The notes: a model not told the origin generated them from the sequence alone. A DNA stretch of 10,325 nucleotides from Campylobacterales bacterium (GCA_027065635.1 JAMONQ010000096.1:1-10325); one strand, 5' to 3'. Positions 1 to 6,800 are shown, numbered from the stretch's first letter. A program made the numbers and translations.

Positions 1-145
1 TGCGTTCGGTCTTTTCATGGGATACCTCGGCGGCATGGCCTTTATAAACGGTGAAAAGATGCTGACAAGAGATCTTGAGAGTTATGTAGACGAGATTGCG
101 GAAAATATCTACCGCGCATTGAAAAGTGATGACGCCAAAGCCTAA
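1..145 (+). CDS. C-terminal end of an unrecognised protein (partial)
   Basis: An open frame enters from the left edge (first full codon at base 2) and ends at TAA 143-145, leaving 47 visible residues. The visible part starts with a glycine-rich hydrophobic patch (GLFMGYLGGMAF) followed by a charged, probably helical tail rich in Glu, Asp, Arg and Lys. I do not recognise the family from so short a piece. Its reading frame overlaps the start of the hydrogenase small-subunit gene by about 17-20 bases, which suggests translational coupling and therefore a shared transcript. It may be an electron-transfer partner, a regulator or an accessory protein for the group 2 hydrogenase, but nothing in the visible residues decides this. 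The end of the gene is clear; its function is not. Confidence 0.6.
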   Translation, partial: AFGLFMGYLGGMAFINGEKMLTRDLESYVDEIAENIYRALKSDDAKA

Positions 146-1016
146 GGTACTCTGGCTTCAGGGAATCACATGCAACGGCAATAGCCACTCCTTCATGAAC
201 GCGTCCGATTTGAATCGGCTGCTCGAGGACTTCGATTTTGTTCATCACCCGGTATTTCCTACCCCCTTTTCGATCGAGTCGGTCGCTTTGAAAAGGGTGG
301 ATGCGGATATACTGGTCATAGAGGGAGCCTTGAGAGAAAAAGGCTTCATGCGTGCCGGTGTCGAAGTGTATGAGATCGCCAGGCACTATGCAAAAAGAGC
401 GAACCGTATCATCTGTGTAGGAAACTGCGCATCGTTTGGCGGCATTTTCAAAGAGTCCGATCCCGGAAAGATAACCGGAGCGCTCTTTGAAGGTGAGCGG
501 AAGAGGGGTTTGCTTGAAGAGTTCGCGCACAAAACGATAAATCTGCCGGGCTGTCCTGTTCATCCGCAATGGCTCTCGTACACCCTCCGTATGATAAAGA
601 ACCATAGAAATATCAGACTCGACAATCTCTTCAGGCCGGTCGAACTCTACGGCTATACTGTACACGAAGGGTGTCTTCGCAACGAATACTTCGAGTGGAA
701 GGTCGATGCCGACTCCTACGGTCACAAAGAGGGTTGTCTCTTTTACAAACAGGGTTGCCAGGGACCCTTTACACACGGAAGCTGCAATAGAATTTTATGG
801 AACGAGGTAAGCTCCAAAACGCGTGCCGGTATGCCCTGTATAGGGTGTACAGAGCCGGATTTTCCCTCTGGAAGGCTGTTCGAGACAAAAACTTTGATGT
901 CGATTCCGGCGAGACTGCCGCTCGGTGTACCGAAACGTGCGTACCTCACTCTTGTCGGAGTGGCCAAGGCGTTCAGCATACCGCGTCTCGAGAAGAGGAA
1001 GTTCGATGAAGATTGA
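126..1016 (+). CDS. hupU: Group 2 (HupS/HupU-like) [NiFe]-hydrogenase small subunit, cytoplasmic
   Basis: This is the iron-sulfur electron-transfer subunit of a cytoplasmic hydrogenase, 296 residues. It opens directly with the mature fold (VLWLQGITCNGNSHSF) and has no Tat signal or membrane anchor, unlike HydA downstream. Proximal-cluster positions are C16, then N19 where group 1 enzymes have Cys, C101 in GNCASFGG and C143 in PGCPVHP. The distal cluster is H180, C183, C204 and C211. The medial cluster is C220, C238 and C241 in CIGCTEPDFP. The start is GTG 126 or ATG 129; both lie inside the end of the previous gene and neither has a strong ribosome binding site. The stop overlaps the start of the large-subunit gene by 11 bases. 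C-x-G-N near the N-terminus is, from memory, typical of group 2 small subunits such as cyanobacterial HupS. The symbol is uncertain: hupU (sensor) and hupS (uptake) are both used for this group. Confidence 0.9.
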   Translation: MMTPKPKVLWLQGITCNGNSHSFMNASDLNRLLEDFDFVHHPVFPTPFSIESVALKRVDADILVIEGALREKGFMRAGVEVYEIARHYAKRANRIICVGNCASFGGIFKESDPGKITGALFEGERKRGLLEEFAHKTINLPGCPVHPQWLSYTLRMIKNHRNIRLDNLFRPVELYGYTVHEGCLRNEYFEWKVDADSYGHKEGCLFYKQGCQGPFTHGSCNRILWNEVSSKTRAGMPCIGCTEPDFPSGRLFETKTLMSIPARLPLGVPKRAYLTLVGVAKAFSIPRLEKRKFDED

Positions 1017-2316
1017 GAGACTCGTCGAGCGAATCGAGGGAGAAGCCACGCTTGTACTCGATACGAGCGGGGATGGATCGATCCGCTTTGCGGAGATCGT
1101 ATTTCCCCATTTTCGGGGTATGGAGAGGATACTGGAGCGCAAAGAGGCACTCGATGCCCTGGCCATTACGCCGCGTGTATGCGGGATATGCGGTCATGCC
1201 CACCTGATAGCTACCGTAAAGGCCATGGAGTCTTGTTACGAAAATGCCGGGTACAGACTTGAAGTTTCGCCAAAAGCTCATGCGATACGAAATCTGACGC
1301 TTGCACTCGAGATAGTACAAAACCATTTCAAATGGTTCTATCTGACTCTGCTGCCCTCCGTTCCCGGTTTCGAAAAAACTGATGACTCCTCTATACTGAT
1401 TGTTCACAAAGCCGCTTCACTGTGTGCAAAAGCGATCGCGCATCTTGCCGGACAGTGGCCCCATACCTCATATGCGATTCCGGGCGGTGTCATGTGCGAT
1501 CCTACAAATCTGGAACTGCTTCAGGTAGAGTCGATTCTTCACTCTTTGGGCGGAATCTTCGAGACGAAACTTTTGAAAATGCCTCTCGAGGAGAGTGTTC
1601 ATATGGCCAGTGCGGAACGACTCTTCGAGTCGGAAGGTGATCTTCCTGAGCTGATGCGTCGTATAAAGAGTCTGAAGTGGGAGCGTCTCGGGCAGAGCCA
1701 TGACCGTTTCATAGTCCTTGGCGACCACCTTTTGGGCCCTTCCGGCAAGGCGCTGAGGACGAGAATCTCTTCGGTGGATCCGGATGCGATCGATGAAGAG
1801 GAGCCGACACCGGTACAAGGGCATAAAAACCACGCAAAAGTTGTCAGATACAGGGGTGACTTTTATGAAACTGGCCCTTTGGCGAGGGCGATGGTTTTAA
1901 AAGATCCTCTCGTCCGTGGGATGCGCAGACGATACAAAGATGCATCGCTGACCCGGATCGCGGCGAGGATGCTGGAGACGGCAAAACTTTTGGTGCGATG
2001 CAAAACGATCCTGAAGGAGATCGACTTGAGCCAGCCCTCGTATATCGAGCCTCCGGTGAGACTTTCCGATATCGATTCCGTACGCGGGTTTGGCGCGGTG
2101 GAAGCGGCCCGCGGATCGCTTACGCACACCGTTCATCTCAGACGAGGAAAGATTGCTCGCTACTGCATCGTCACACCTACACAGTGGAATCTTGCCGGCG
2201 GTACCGTACAAAGACCCGGTATAGCCCAAAAAGCGCTGATCGGTCTTCCGGACGAAACCGCGGCGGAGTTTGTCTTCAGAAGCTTCGATGTATGCTCCGT
2301 CTGCACCACCCAGTGA
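1006..2316 (+). CDS. hupV: Group 2 (HupL/HupV-like) [NiFe]-hydrogenase large subunit without C-terminal extension
   Basis: This is the catalytic Ni-Fe subunit partnering the gene before it, 436 residues. The frame is open from 925, but the family sequence begins at ATG 1006 (MKIERLVERIEGE), preceded by an AGAGGAAG-type ribosome binding site and overlapping the small-subunit stop. The N-terminal Ni-binding motif is C59-G-I-C62-GHAH66. The C-terminal motif is C430-S-V-C433, after which only TTQ follows before the stop. Group 1 large subunits continue with a peptide that a HyaD/HupD-type protease cuts after a conserved His. Here the His position is Gln, the usual DPC reads DVC, and there is no extension, so processing is not expected. 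H2-sensing hydrogenases are known to lack this extension. A sensor role, or a cytosolic group 2 enzyme feeding low-potential reductant, are both possible; no histidine kinase is visible in the window. Confidence 0.9.
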   Translation: MKIERLVERIEGEATLVLDTSGDGSIRFAEIVFPHFRGMERILERKEALDALAITPRVCGICGHAHLIATVKAMESCYENAGYRLEVSPKAHAIRNLTLALEIVQNHFKWFYLTLLPSVPGFEKTDDSSILIVHKAASLCAKAIAHLAGQWPHTSYAIPGGVMCDPTNLELLQVESILHSLGGIFETKLLKMPLEESVHMASAERLFESEGDLPELMRRIKSLKWERLGQSHDRFIVLGDHLLGPSGKALRTRISSVDPDAIDEEEPTPVQGHKNHAKVVRYRGDFYETGPLARAMVLKDPLVRGMRRRYKDASLTRIAARMLETAKLLVRCKTILKEIDLSQPSYIEPPVRLSDIDSVRGFGAVEAARGSLTHTVHLRRGKIARYCIVTPTQWNLAGGTVQRPGIAQKALIGLPDETAAEFVFRSFDVCSVCTTQ

Positions 2317-2361
2317 AAATATCTCTTCCTGTTGAACTTTCTCGATTCTCTAAAATCGCGG

Positions 2362-2384
2362 CCGGATTTTGCTCGAATATCCGG
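2362..2384 (+). terminator. Weak hairpin after the group 2 hydrogenase genes
   Basis: CCGGAT at 2362-2367 pairs with ATCCGG at 2379-2384, and two more A-T pairs can form inside after a mismatch. The hairpin is followed only by TTTGGT, not a proper T-run. It lies 45 bases after the large-subunit stop, so it could be a weak or factor-assisted terminator, or simply a dyad in the promoter region. Confidence 0.25.
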
Positions 2385-2470
2385 TTTGGTCCCAAAAGTA
2401 TATAAGAATCGAACTTTTTAACCGGGAATTTACTTTGTTAATATCATTTTAAGTTATTCTTTTCTACCAT

Positions 2471-2488
2471 AGTGAATGACTATTCACT
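2471..2488. promoter_or_regulatory. Perfect 7+7 dyad, possible operator
   Basis: AGTGAAT (2471-2477) and ATTCACT (2482-2488) are exact inverted copies around the 4-base spacer GACT. The site ends one base before the hydA ribosome binding site. The core TGAATGA..ATTCA resembles operators bound by some TetR-family repressors, such as the FadR-type TGAATGA-centred sites. No regulator gene is visible in the window. It could also form a small RNA hairpin beside the ribosome binding site. Confidence 0.4.
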
Positions 2489-2489
2489 T

Positions 2490-2498
2490 GGAGGTGAT
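2490..2498 (+). promoter_or_regulatory. Near-ideal ribosome binding site of hydA
   Basis: GGAGGTGAT matches the complement of the 16S rRNA 3' end over nine bases and lies two bases before ATG 2501. It supports that ATG as the true start, even though the start places an unusually long segment before the Tat motif. Confidence 0.75.
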
Positions 2499-2500
2499 TC

Positions 2501-3736
2501 ATGACTGATAAAAGAGAGGCGGTGAAAAAGCTGTTCACCGAAAAGAGTGCACGGGTCGACACCAACAGAGGTGATATCTATTATCAAAGACTATATGCAC
2601 AGTGCAAGAAGAGACTCGAAGAGCTAAAAAAGCTCGAACCGCTCGGAAACAAGGTCGAACTATCCGAAGTTCTCAGTGACGAGGGGTATGATCGCCGTGA
2701 TTTCATGAAATGGGTAAGCGCTACCACGGCTATGCTGATGCTGCCCAGCTTTTTTGAACCGCTCGTAGCGGAAGCTGCGGAAGTTATGAACAGGGTTCCG
2801 GTGATCTGGCTCGAGTTGCAAGATTGTGCCGGCAATACCGAAGCTCTGCTTCGAAGCGACGGACCGAAGATCGACGAGATCATTCTCGATATTATAAGTC
2901 TGGAGTTCAACGAGACGATCATGGTCGCCGCTGGCCATCAGGCCGAAGAGCAGCTTCACGACGCCATGGAGACTTTCAAGGGAAAATATCTGCTCTTTGT
3001 AGAGGGTGCCATTCCGACCGCCATGAACGGCAACTACGGAACCATAGGACCGAGCGGTGAGACATTCGAGGAGCATCTTGTAAGAATCGCAGAGCATGCC
3101 GCGGCGCTTGTAGCTGTCGGTACGTGTGCTACTTTCGGCGGTGTTCCGGCGGCCGCTCCCAATCCTACCGGCGCGGTCGGGGTCATGGATATAGTAAGGG
3201 GCAAGCCGATCATCAATATTCCGGCCTGTCCGGCCAACCCGGCGAACATGGTAGGCGTCATTTTGCATTACGTGCTTACCGGACAGGTGCCGGAGCTCGA
3301 CTCTCTGCTAAGACCCAAGTTCGCTTTCGGATATCGCATTCACGACAACTGCGAGCGTAGAGCCCATTTCGATGCCGGTGAGTTTGTAGAGGAGTGGGGA
3401 GATGAAGGCGCAAAGAACAACTTCTGCCTCTACAAAGTAGGGTGCAAAGGTCCGATGACCTTCAACAACTGTTCCATTATCCGTTACAACGAGAGTGTCA
3501 ACTGGCCGGTAGGGGTCGGCCATGGATGTATCGGATGTTCCGAACCCGACTTTTGGGACAAATATGCATATGAGCGTCCGATGGCGGATGCAAATATCAA
3601 GGCACCGACGGGAGGAGTCGAGAAGACGGTCGACGAGTTCGGTCTCGGTGTTCTTACGGCTACGGCCGTGGGTATAGGTATTCATGCCGCAGCCAGTGCA
3701 CTGGCGGGAAAGAAATCTGACGAGGGAGAAGCGTAA
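2501..3736 (+). CDS. hydA: Group 1 membrane-bound [NiFe]-hydrogenase small subunit HydA (Tat-exported)
   Basis: This 411-residue iron-sulfur subunit carries electrons from the HydB active site to the HydC cytochrome b on the periplasmic side of the membrane. The Tat motif RRDFMKW begins at residue 65, followed by a hydrophobic stretch and likely cleavage near VAEAAE (about 89-93). A charged, helix-prone segment of 64 residues precedes the twin arginines. Proximal cluster positions are C109, N112 (usually Cys), C209 in GTCATFGG and C243 in PACPANP. The distal cluster is H281, C284, C309 and C315. The medial cluster is C324, C343 and C346, with the usual P336. The two extra cysteines of O2-tolerant group 1 enzymes are absent. 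A C-terminal hydrophobic helix at about 380-402 is the membrane anchor. Its stop overlaps the hydB start by one base. Confidence 0.96.
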   Translation: MTDKREAVKKLFTEKSARVDTNRGDIYYQRLYAQCKKRLEELKKLEPLGNKVELSEVLSDEGYDRRDFMKWVSATTAMLMLPSFFEPLVAEAAEVMNRVPVIWLELQDCAGNTEALLRSDGPKIDEIILDIISLEFNETIMVAAGHQAEEQLHDAMETFKGKYLLFVEGAIPTAMNGNYGTIGPSGETFEEHLVRIAEHAAALVAVGTCATFGGVPAAAPNPTGAVGVMDIVRGKPIINIPACPANPANMVGVILHYVLTGQVPELDSLLRPKFAFGYRIHDNCERRAHFDAGEFVEEWGDEGAKNNFCLYKVGCKGPMTFNNCSIIRYNESVNWPVGVGHGCIGCSEPDFWDKYAYERPMADANIKAPTGGVEKTVDEFGLGVLTATAVGIGIHAAASALAGKKSDEGEA

Positions 3737-5469
3737 TGAGCAAACATCATATAGTAGTAGATCCGATTACACGAATAGAGGGACATCTTCGTATAGAGGC
3801 TGTAATAGACGAGAACAATACTATTGTCGACGCTTTCAGCTCATCTACGATGTTCCGTGGTATCGAGACGATCCTGAAAGGGCGGGACCCGCGTGATTGC
3901 GGTCTTTTGGCGATGAGGATATGTGGTGTTTGTACCGGTACGCACTATCAGCGAAGTATCGAGGCGGTCGAACACGCTTTCGGTGTCACGATTCCGAAAA
4001 ATGCCCGAATCGTACGAAACCTGATACAAGGCGCACTCTACCTGCACGACCATGTGGTTCACTTCTACCATCTGCACGCTCTCGATTGGGTCGATATCAC
4101 CTCCGCACTCAAAGCCGATCCCAAAAAGACGGCTGAAGAGGCGCGCAAGTGGGCGGGGATAGCGGGCGAGCATCCCTGGACCGACAGCGAGAGTGAATTT
4201 GCACAGGTCAAGGAGCGGCTGACGAAATTCGTCAAGCAGGGGCGTCTTGGAATTTTCGGCAACGGCTACTGGGGCAACAAGAGTTACAAATTGACACCGG
4301 AGCAGAACCTTCTTGGTGTCACGCACTATCTGCAGGCTCTCGATCTTCAGCGTGACGCCGCCAAGATGATGGCGATCTTCGGAGGTAAAAACCCTCACCC
4401 GCAGAGTATCGTCGTAGGCGGTGTGACATGTGTTCAGGACATTCAGAATCCTTCACGTATCGCGCTCTTTAAAGATCTGTTGATGAAGTTCAGGAAGTTC
4501 ATCAAGCAGGCGTACCTTCCCGATGTCTACATGGCCGGGACCATGTATGCCGACGAAGCGCTCGACGGAACGGGCGGCGGTCTCAAGAGTTATCTCTCAT
4601 ATGGTGATTTCCGCCTTGACGATACCGGCTTTTACAACTCCGAACTGCTCTTTCCGAGCGGCGTAGTGTTGAATGGAGATTTGAGCAAGGTACACGATTT
4701 CGATCCGGAAAAGATAGCCGAAGATGTAACGCACGCATGGTACAAGGGTGACAAGCCGCTCCATCCTTTCGACGGAAAAACCGATCCGGAGTATACAGGT
4801 TTTGGCAAGAAAGAGAACGGAATCGCCTATCTGGATACGAAAAACAAGTATAGCTGGATCAAGTCTCCGATCTATGACGACAAGCGTGTGGAGGTTGGGC
4901 CGCTCGCGCGCATGGTGATCGGTGTTGCGAAAGGAGACAAACGTATAAGCGAGTATGTGACGAGATTCCTCAAAAACGGAAATCTGCCTACGAAAGTGCT
5001 CTTCTCCACTGTCGGTCGAACTGCGGCACGCGCGATCGAAACGGAGCTGATGGCCGATGTGATGGTCGAGTGGACCGATGAGTTGGCGAAAAATGTCGCC
5101 ATGGGCGATCTTTCGACATGGACCGAATTCGATTTCGATCAGGTCAGCAAGGATGCCAAGGGGTACGGTCTTGCAGAGGCGCCAAGAGGTGCGCTGGGGC
5201 ACTGGGTCCGCATAGAGAACGGCAAAGTGGCGAACTACCAGGCTGTCGTTCCATCTACATGGAATGCGGCTCCGAGGGATTACAAAGAGAGGATGGGTGC
5301 TTACGAAGCGAGTCTCATCGGAACCAAAGTCGCCGACCCGGAGCAGCCTCTCGAGATTTTGCGTACCGTACACAGTTTCGACCCCTGTATCGCATGTGCG
5401 GTGCATATTGTCGATACCAAAGGCAGAGAGCTTGGCGTATACAAGGTCGATACGAGCTGCTCTATCTAA
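3736..5469 (+). CDS. hydB: Group 1 [NiFe]-hydrogenase large subunit HydB
   Basis: This catalytic subunit oxidises H2 at a Ni-Fe(CN)2CO centre; it is 577 residues, a normal length. It opens with the family signature DPITRIEGHLRIE. The Ni ligands are C63 and C66 in RICGVCTGTH and C551 and C554 in DPCIACAVH. After H557 comes a 20-residue tail (IVDTKGREL onward), the expected site for removal by the HydD protease once nickel is inserted. The protein has no export signal of its own, so it should cross the membrane folded together with HydA through the Tat system. ATG 3736 shares one base with the hydA stop and follows GAGGGAGAAG, so the two subunits are probably translationally coupled. The sequence is complete and shows no missing key residue. 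Confidence 0.97.
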   Translation: MSKHHIVVDPITRIEGHLRIEAVIDENNTIVDAFSSSTMFRGIETILKGRDPRDCGLLAMRICGVCTGTHYQRSIEAVEHAFGVTIPKNARIVRNLIQGALYLHDHVVHFYHLHALDWVDITSALKADPKKTAEEARKWAGIAGEHPWTDSESEFAQVKERLTKFVKQGRLGIFGNGYWGNKSYKLTPEQNLLGVTHYLQALDLQRDAAKMMAIFGGKNPHPQSIVVGGVTCVQDIQNPSRIALFKDLLMKFRKFIKQAYLPDVYMAGTMYADEALDGTGGGLKSYLSYGDFRLDDTGFYNSELLFPSGVVLNGDLSKVHDFDPEKIAEDVTHAWYKGDKPLHPFDGKTDPEYTGFGKKENGIAYLDTKNKYSWIKSPIYDDKRVEVGPLARMVIGVAKGDKRISEYVTRFLKNGNLPTKVLFSTVGRTAARAIETELMADVMVEWTDELAKNVAMGDLSTWTEFDFDQVSKDAKGYGLAEAPRGALGHWVRIENGKVANYQAVVPSTWNAAPRDYKERMGAYEASLIGTKVADPEQPLEILRTVHSFDPCIACAVHIVDTKGRELGVYKVDTSCSI

Positions 5470-5478
5470 GGAGGTAGC

Positions 5479-6186
5479 ATGAAAAATGGATACAAGAGAG
5501 TAAAACGGATGACCGCCACAGGGCGGATCATCCACTGGATAAACGCGATCTCCGTTTTGGCCGCCGTCATAACGGGTCTGTACATTGCGCACCCCTATTA
5601 TCAGAGCTTTATTGCCGATCCGGCGGTAGACAAGTATGTGATGGCCTGGAACAGATGGGTCCACTTCATCGTAGCGATCCTTCTTGACGTTACATCGATA
5701 ATCATCGCATATCTGTATTTTTTCAGCCGTTTCGAAAAGCCGTACAAAAAGATCATTCCGACCGGTAAAAATATCAAGGAGTTTGTAGAAGTGGTGCTGA
5801 ATCTTCTGACGCTCAATCGCAGGAAGAATTTCGACAGCAGCCACAACGACAGTTTCAACACGGTCTATTTCACCATTTTGCACCTGATGCTCGCATGGAT
5901 GCTTCTGACCGGTCTGCAGCTGTATGTACACGGTCTGGGATCCGGTTTGAGCTCTATCGGTGAGTGGTGGCCCGCGATGTTGCACCTCGTAACCGACTGG
6001 ACCATTCCCGTTACCGGTGGAACCCTGATGGATGTGCGCATTTCACACCACTATACGATGTGGTGGATAATCGCATGGGTGATGTTCCATGTCTACTATC
6101 AGATTTGGCGTACCATCTACTGGCAAGAGGGAGATATGGCGATCGTCTTTGGCGGATCGAAGTTCAAGAAAGAAGAGAGTAAATAG
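5479..6186 (+). CDS. hydC: Hydrogenase cytochrome b subunit HydC
   Basis: This 235-residue membrane di-haem cytochrome b anchors HydAB and passes electrons to the quinone pool, menaquinone in this lineage by analogy with Wolinella. Four hydrophobic helices are visible at about 18-37, 56-81, 127-147 and 193-213. Histidines in or beside them (H19 in IIHW, H62 in WVHF, H135, H169, H190/H191 and H204 in FHVYYQIWR) include the likely haem ligands and the FHVYxxxWR-type pattern of the HyaC/HupC/HydC family. The start ATG 5479 follows AAGGAGGT, which overlaps the hydB stop; only nine bases separate the genes. The stop TAG 6184-6186 shares its G with the GTG start of hydD. Confidence 0.95.
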   Translation: MKNGYKRVKRMTATGRIIHWINAISVLAAVITGLYIAHPYYQSFIADPAVDKYVMAWNRWVHFIVAILLDVTSIIIAYLYFFSRFEKPYKKIIPTGKNIKEFVEVVLNLLTLNRRKNFDSSHNDSFNTVYFTILHLMLAWMLLTGLQLYVHGLGSGLSSIGEWWPAMLHLVTDWTIPVTGGTLMDVRISHHYTMWWIIAWVMFHVYYQIWRTIYWQEGDMAIVFGGSKFKKEESK

Positions 6187-6731
6187 TGCTGCAGGGCGGA
6201 ACGGTCGTAATCGGAATCGGAAATATTCTCTTCAAGGATGAGGGAGTGGGAATATATGCCGCACGCTATCTCGAAGAGAATTACGACTTTTCACCGGCCG
6301 TCGATATAATCGACGGCGGCACTCTCGGCTTCAAGCTTATGACCTACTATCAGAGCTACGACAGGGTGATAATTCTCGATACGGTTTCGATCGAGGATGA
6401 ACCCGGGTCTGTCTACAACCTGCCGGCCGACGCATTGATGGGGCTTGGAACCTATCGTCAGACTGCACATGAAGTGGAAGTGGTGGAGATGCTGGAGATC
6501 TGTTCCATGCTTGACAAGATGGCGGAAGTGAATGTCGTAGGAATAGTACCGGAGGATATAGAAACTGTCGATATCTCATTGACGCCTATGCTGGAAAAGA
6601 GTCTTCCGTTCATGGTGAACGAGACGCTTGAATTGCTCAAAAAGGGCGGTATAGATGTAAAAACTCGCAAGGGTCGATCTTTGAAAGAGATCATTGCGGC
6701 CTACAATTCACCGACGATGGCCCGGCTTTGA
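6186..6731 (+). CDS. hydD: Hydrogenase maturation endopeptidase HydD (HyaD/HupD/HybD family, peptidase M52)
   Basis: This 181-residue nickel-checking protease is expected to remove the C-terminal tail of HydB in the cytoplasm before export. The family start VVIGIGNILFKDEGVGI is clear. The metal-recognition residues of the family (Glu, Asp and His, as in HybD) match E19 in KDEG, D65 in IILDTVS and H95 in RQTAHEVE. The start is GTG 6186, overlapping the hydC stop by one base; no internal ATG would leave the GxGN motif intact. The other large subunit in the window lacks a cleavable tail, so HydB is the only evident substrate here. It is the last gene before a 132-base structured gap. Confidence 0.94.
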   Translation: MLQGGTVVIGIGNILFKDEGVGIYAARYLEENYDFSPAVDIIDGGTLGFKLMTYYQSYDRVIILDTVSIEDEPGSVYNLPADALMGLGTYRQTAHEVEVVEMLEICSMLDKMAEVNVVGIVPEDIETVDISLTPMLEKSLPFMVNETLELLKKGGIDVKTRKGRSLKEIIAAYNSPTMARL

Positions 6732-6746
6732 TACCATAACAAAACA

Positions 6747-6787
6747 TTACCGGGCCGATGTCCGATTAATCCCTAATCGTACGGTAA
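6747..6787. repeat. Nested dyad in the hydD-hydE gap
   Basis: TTACCG (6747-6752) pairs with CGGTAA (6782-6787). Inside it CGATTA (6763-6768) pairs exactly with TAATCG (6774-6779) around ATCCC. The sequence could be an operator or a folded RNA element. The -10-like TAAAAT at 6785-6790 overlaps its right edge, so it may belong to a promoter for hydE-hypF; I see no good -35 partner. Confidence 0.35.
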
Positions 6788-6800
6788 AATAGCGCAAAAC

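Larger units (their letters stand above)
2317..2500 (+). promoter_or_regulatory. Intergenic control region upstream of hydA
   Basis: This 184-base gap without a gene separates the group 2 hydrogenase genes from hydABCD. It becomes markedly A+T-rich after about 2390. Promoter-like pieces include TATAAG at 2401-2406 and TTTAAGTTAT at 2448-2457. The latter resembles the TTTAAGTnTT element reported upstream of Campylobacter housekeeping promoters, but I see no convincing -10 box at the right distance from it. TTTGG-TC-CCAAA at 2385-2396 is a small dyad just before the TATAAG. A promoter for the hyd operon is likely to be here because this is the first real gap, but the exact start site cannot be fixed by reading. 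Confidence 0.45.

Noticed and set aside
42..776. A 244-codon open frame on the minus strand under the group 2 small-subunit gene
   Set aside because: It is fully antisense to a gene with all family motifs in order; no domain is recognisable in the antisense product.
925..1005. An upstream extension of the large-subunit frame starting at ATG 925
   Set aside because: The extra 27 residues overlap the small-subunit gene deeply and do not look like any large-subunit N-terminus. ATG 1006 has a ribosome binding site and starts the conserved sequence.
2362..2384. The CCGGAT hairpin as a strong intrinsic terminator
   Set aside because: The stem is short and no T-run follows it, so it is kept only as a low-confidence feature.
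4597..5985. A 462-codon open frame on the minus strand under hydB and hydC
   Set aside because: It lies antisense to two strongly conserved genes with complete motifs; its translation is rich in Arg, His and Val with no recognisable domain, and there is no ribosome binding site or promoter context. It is a by-product of codon use on the + strand.
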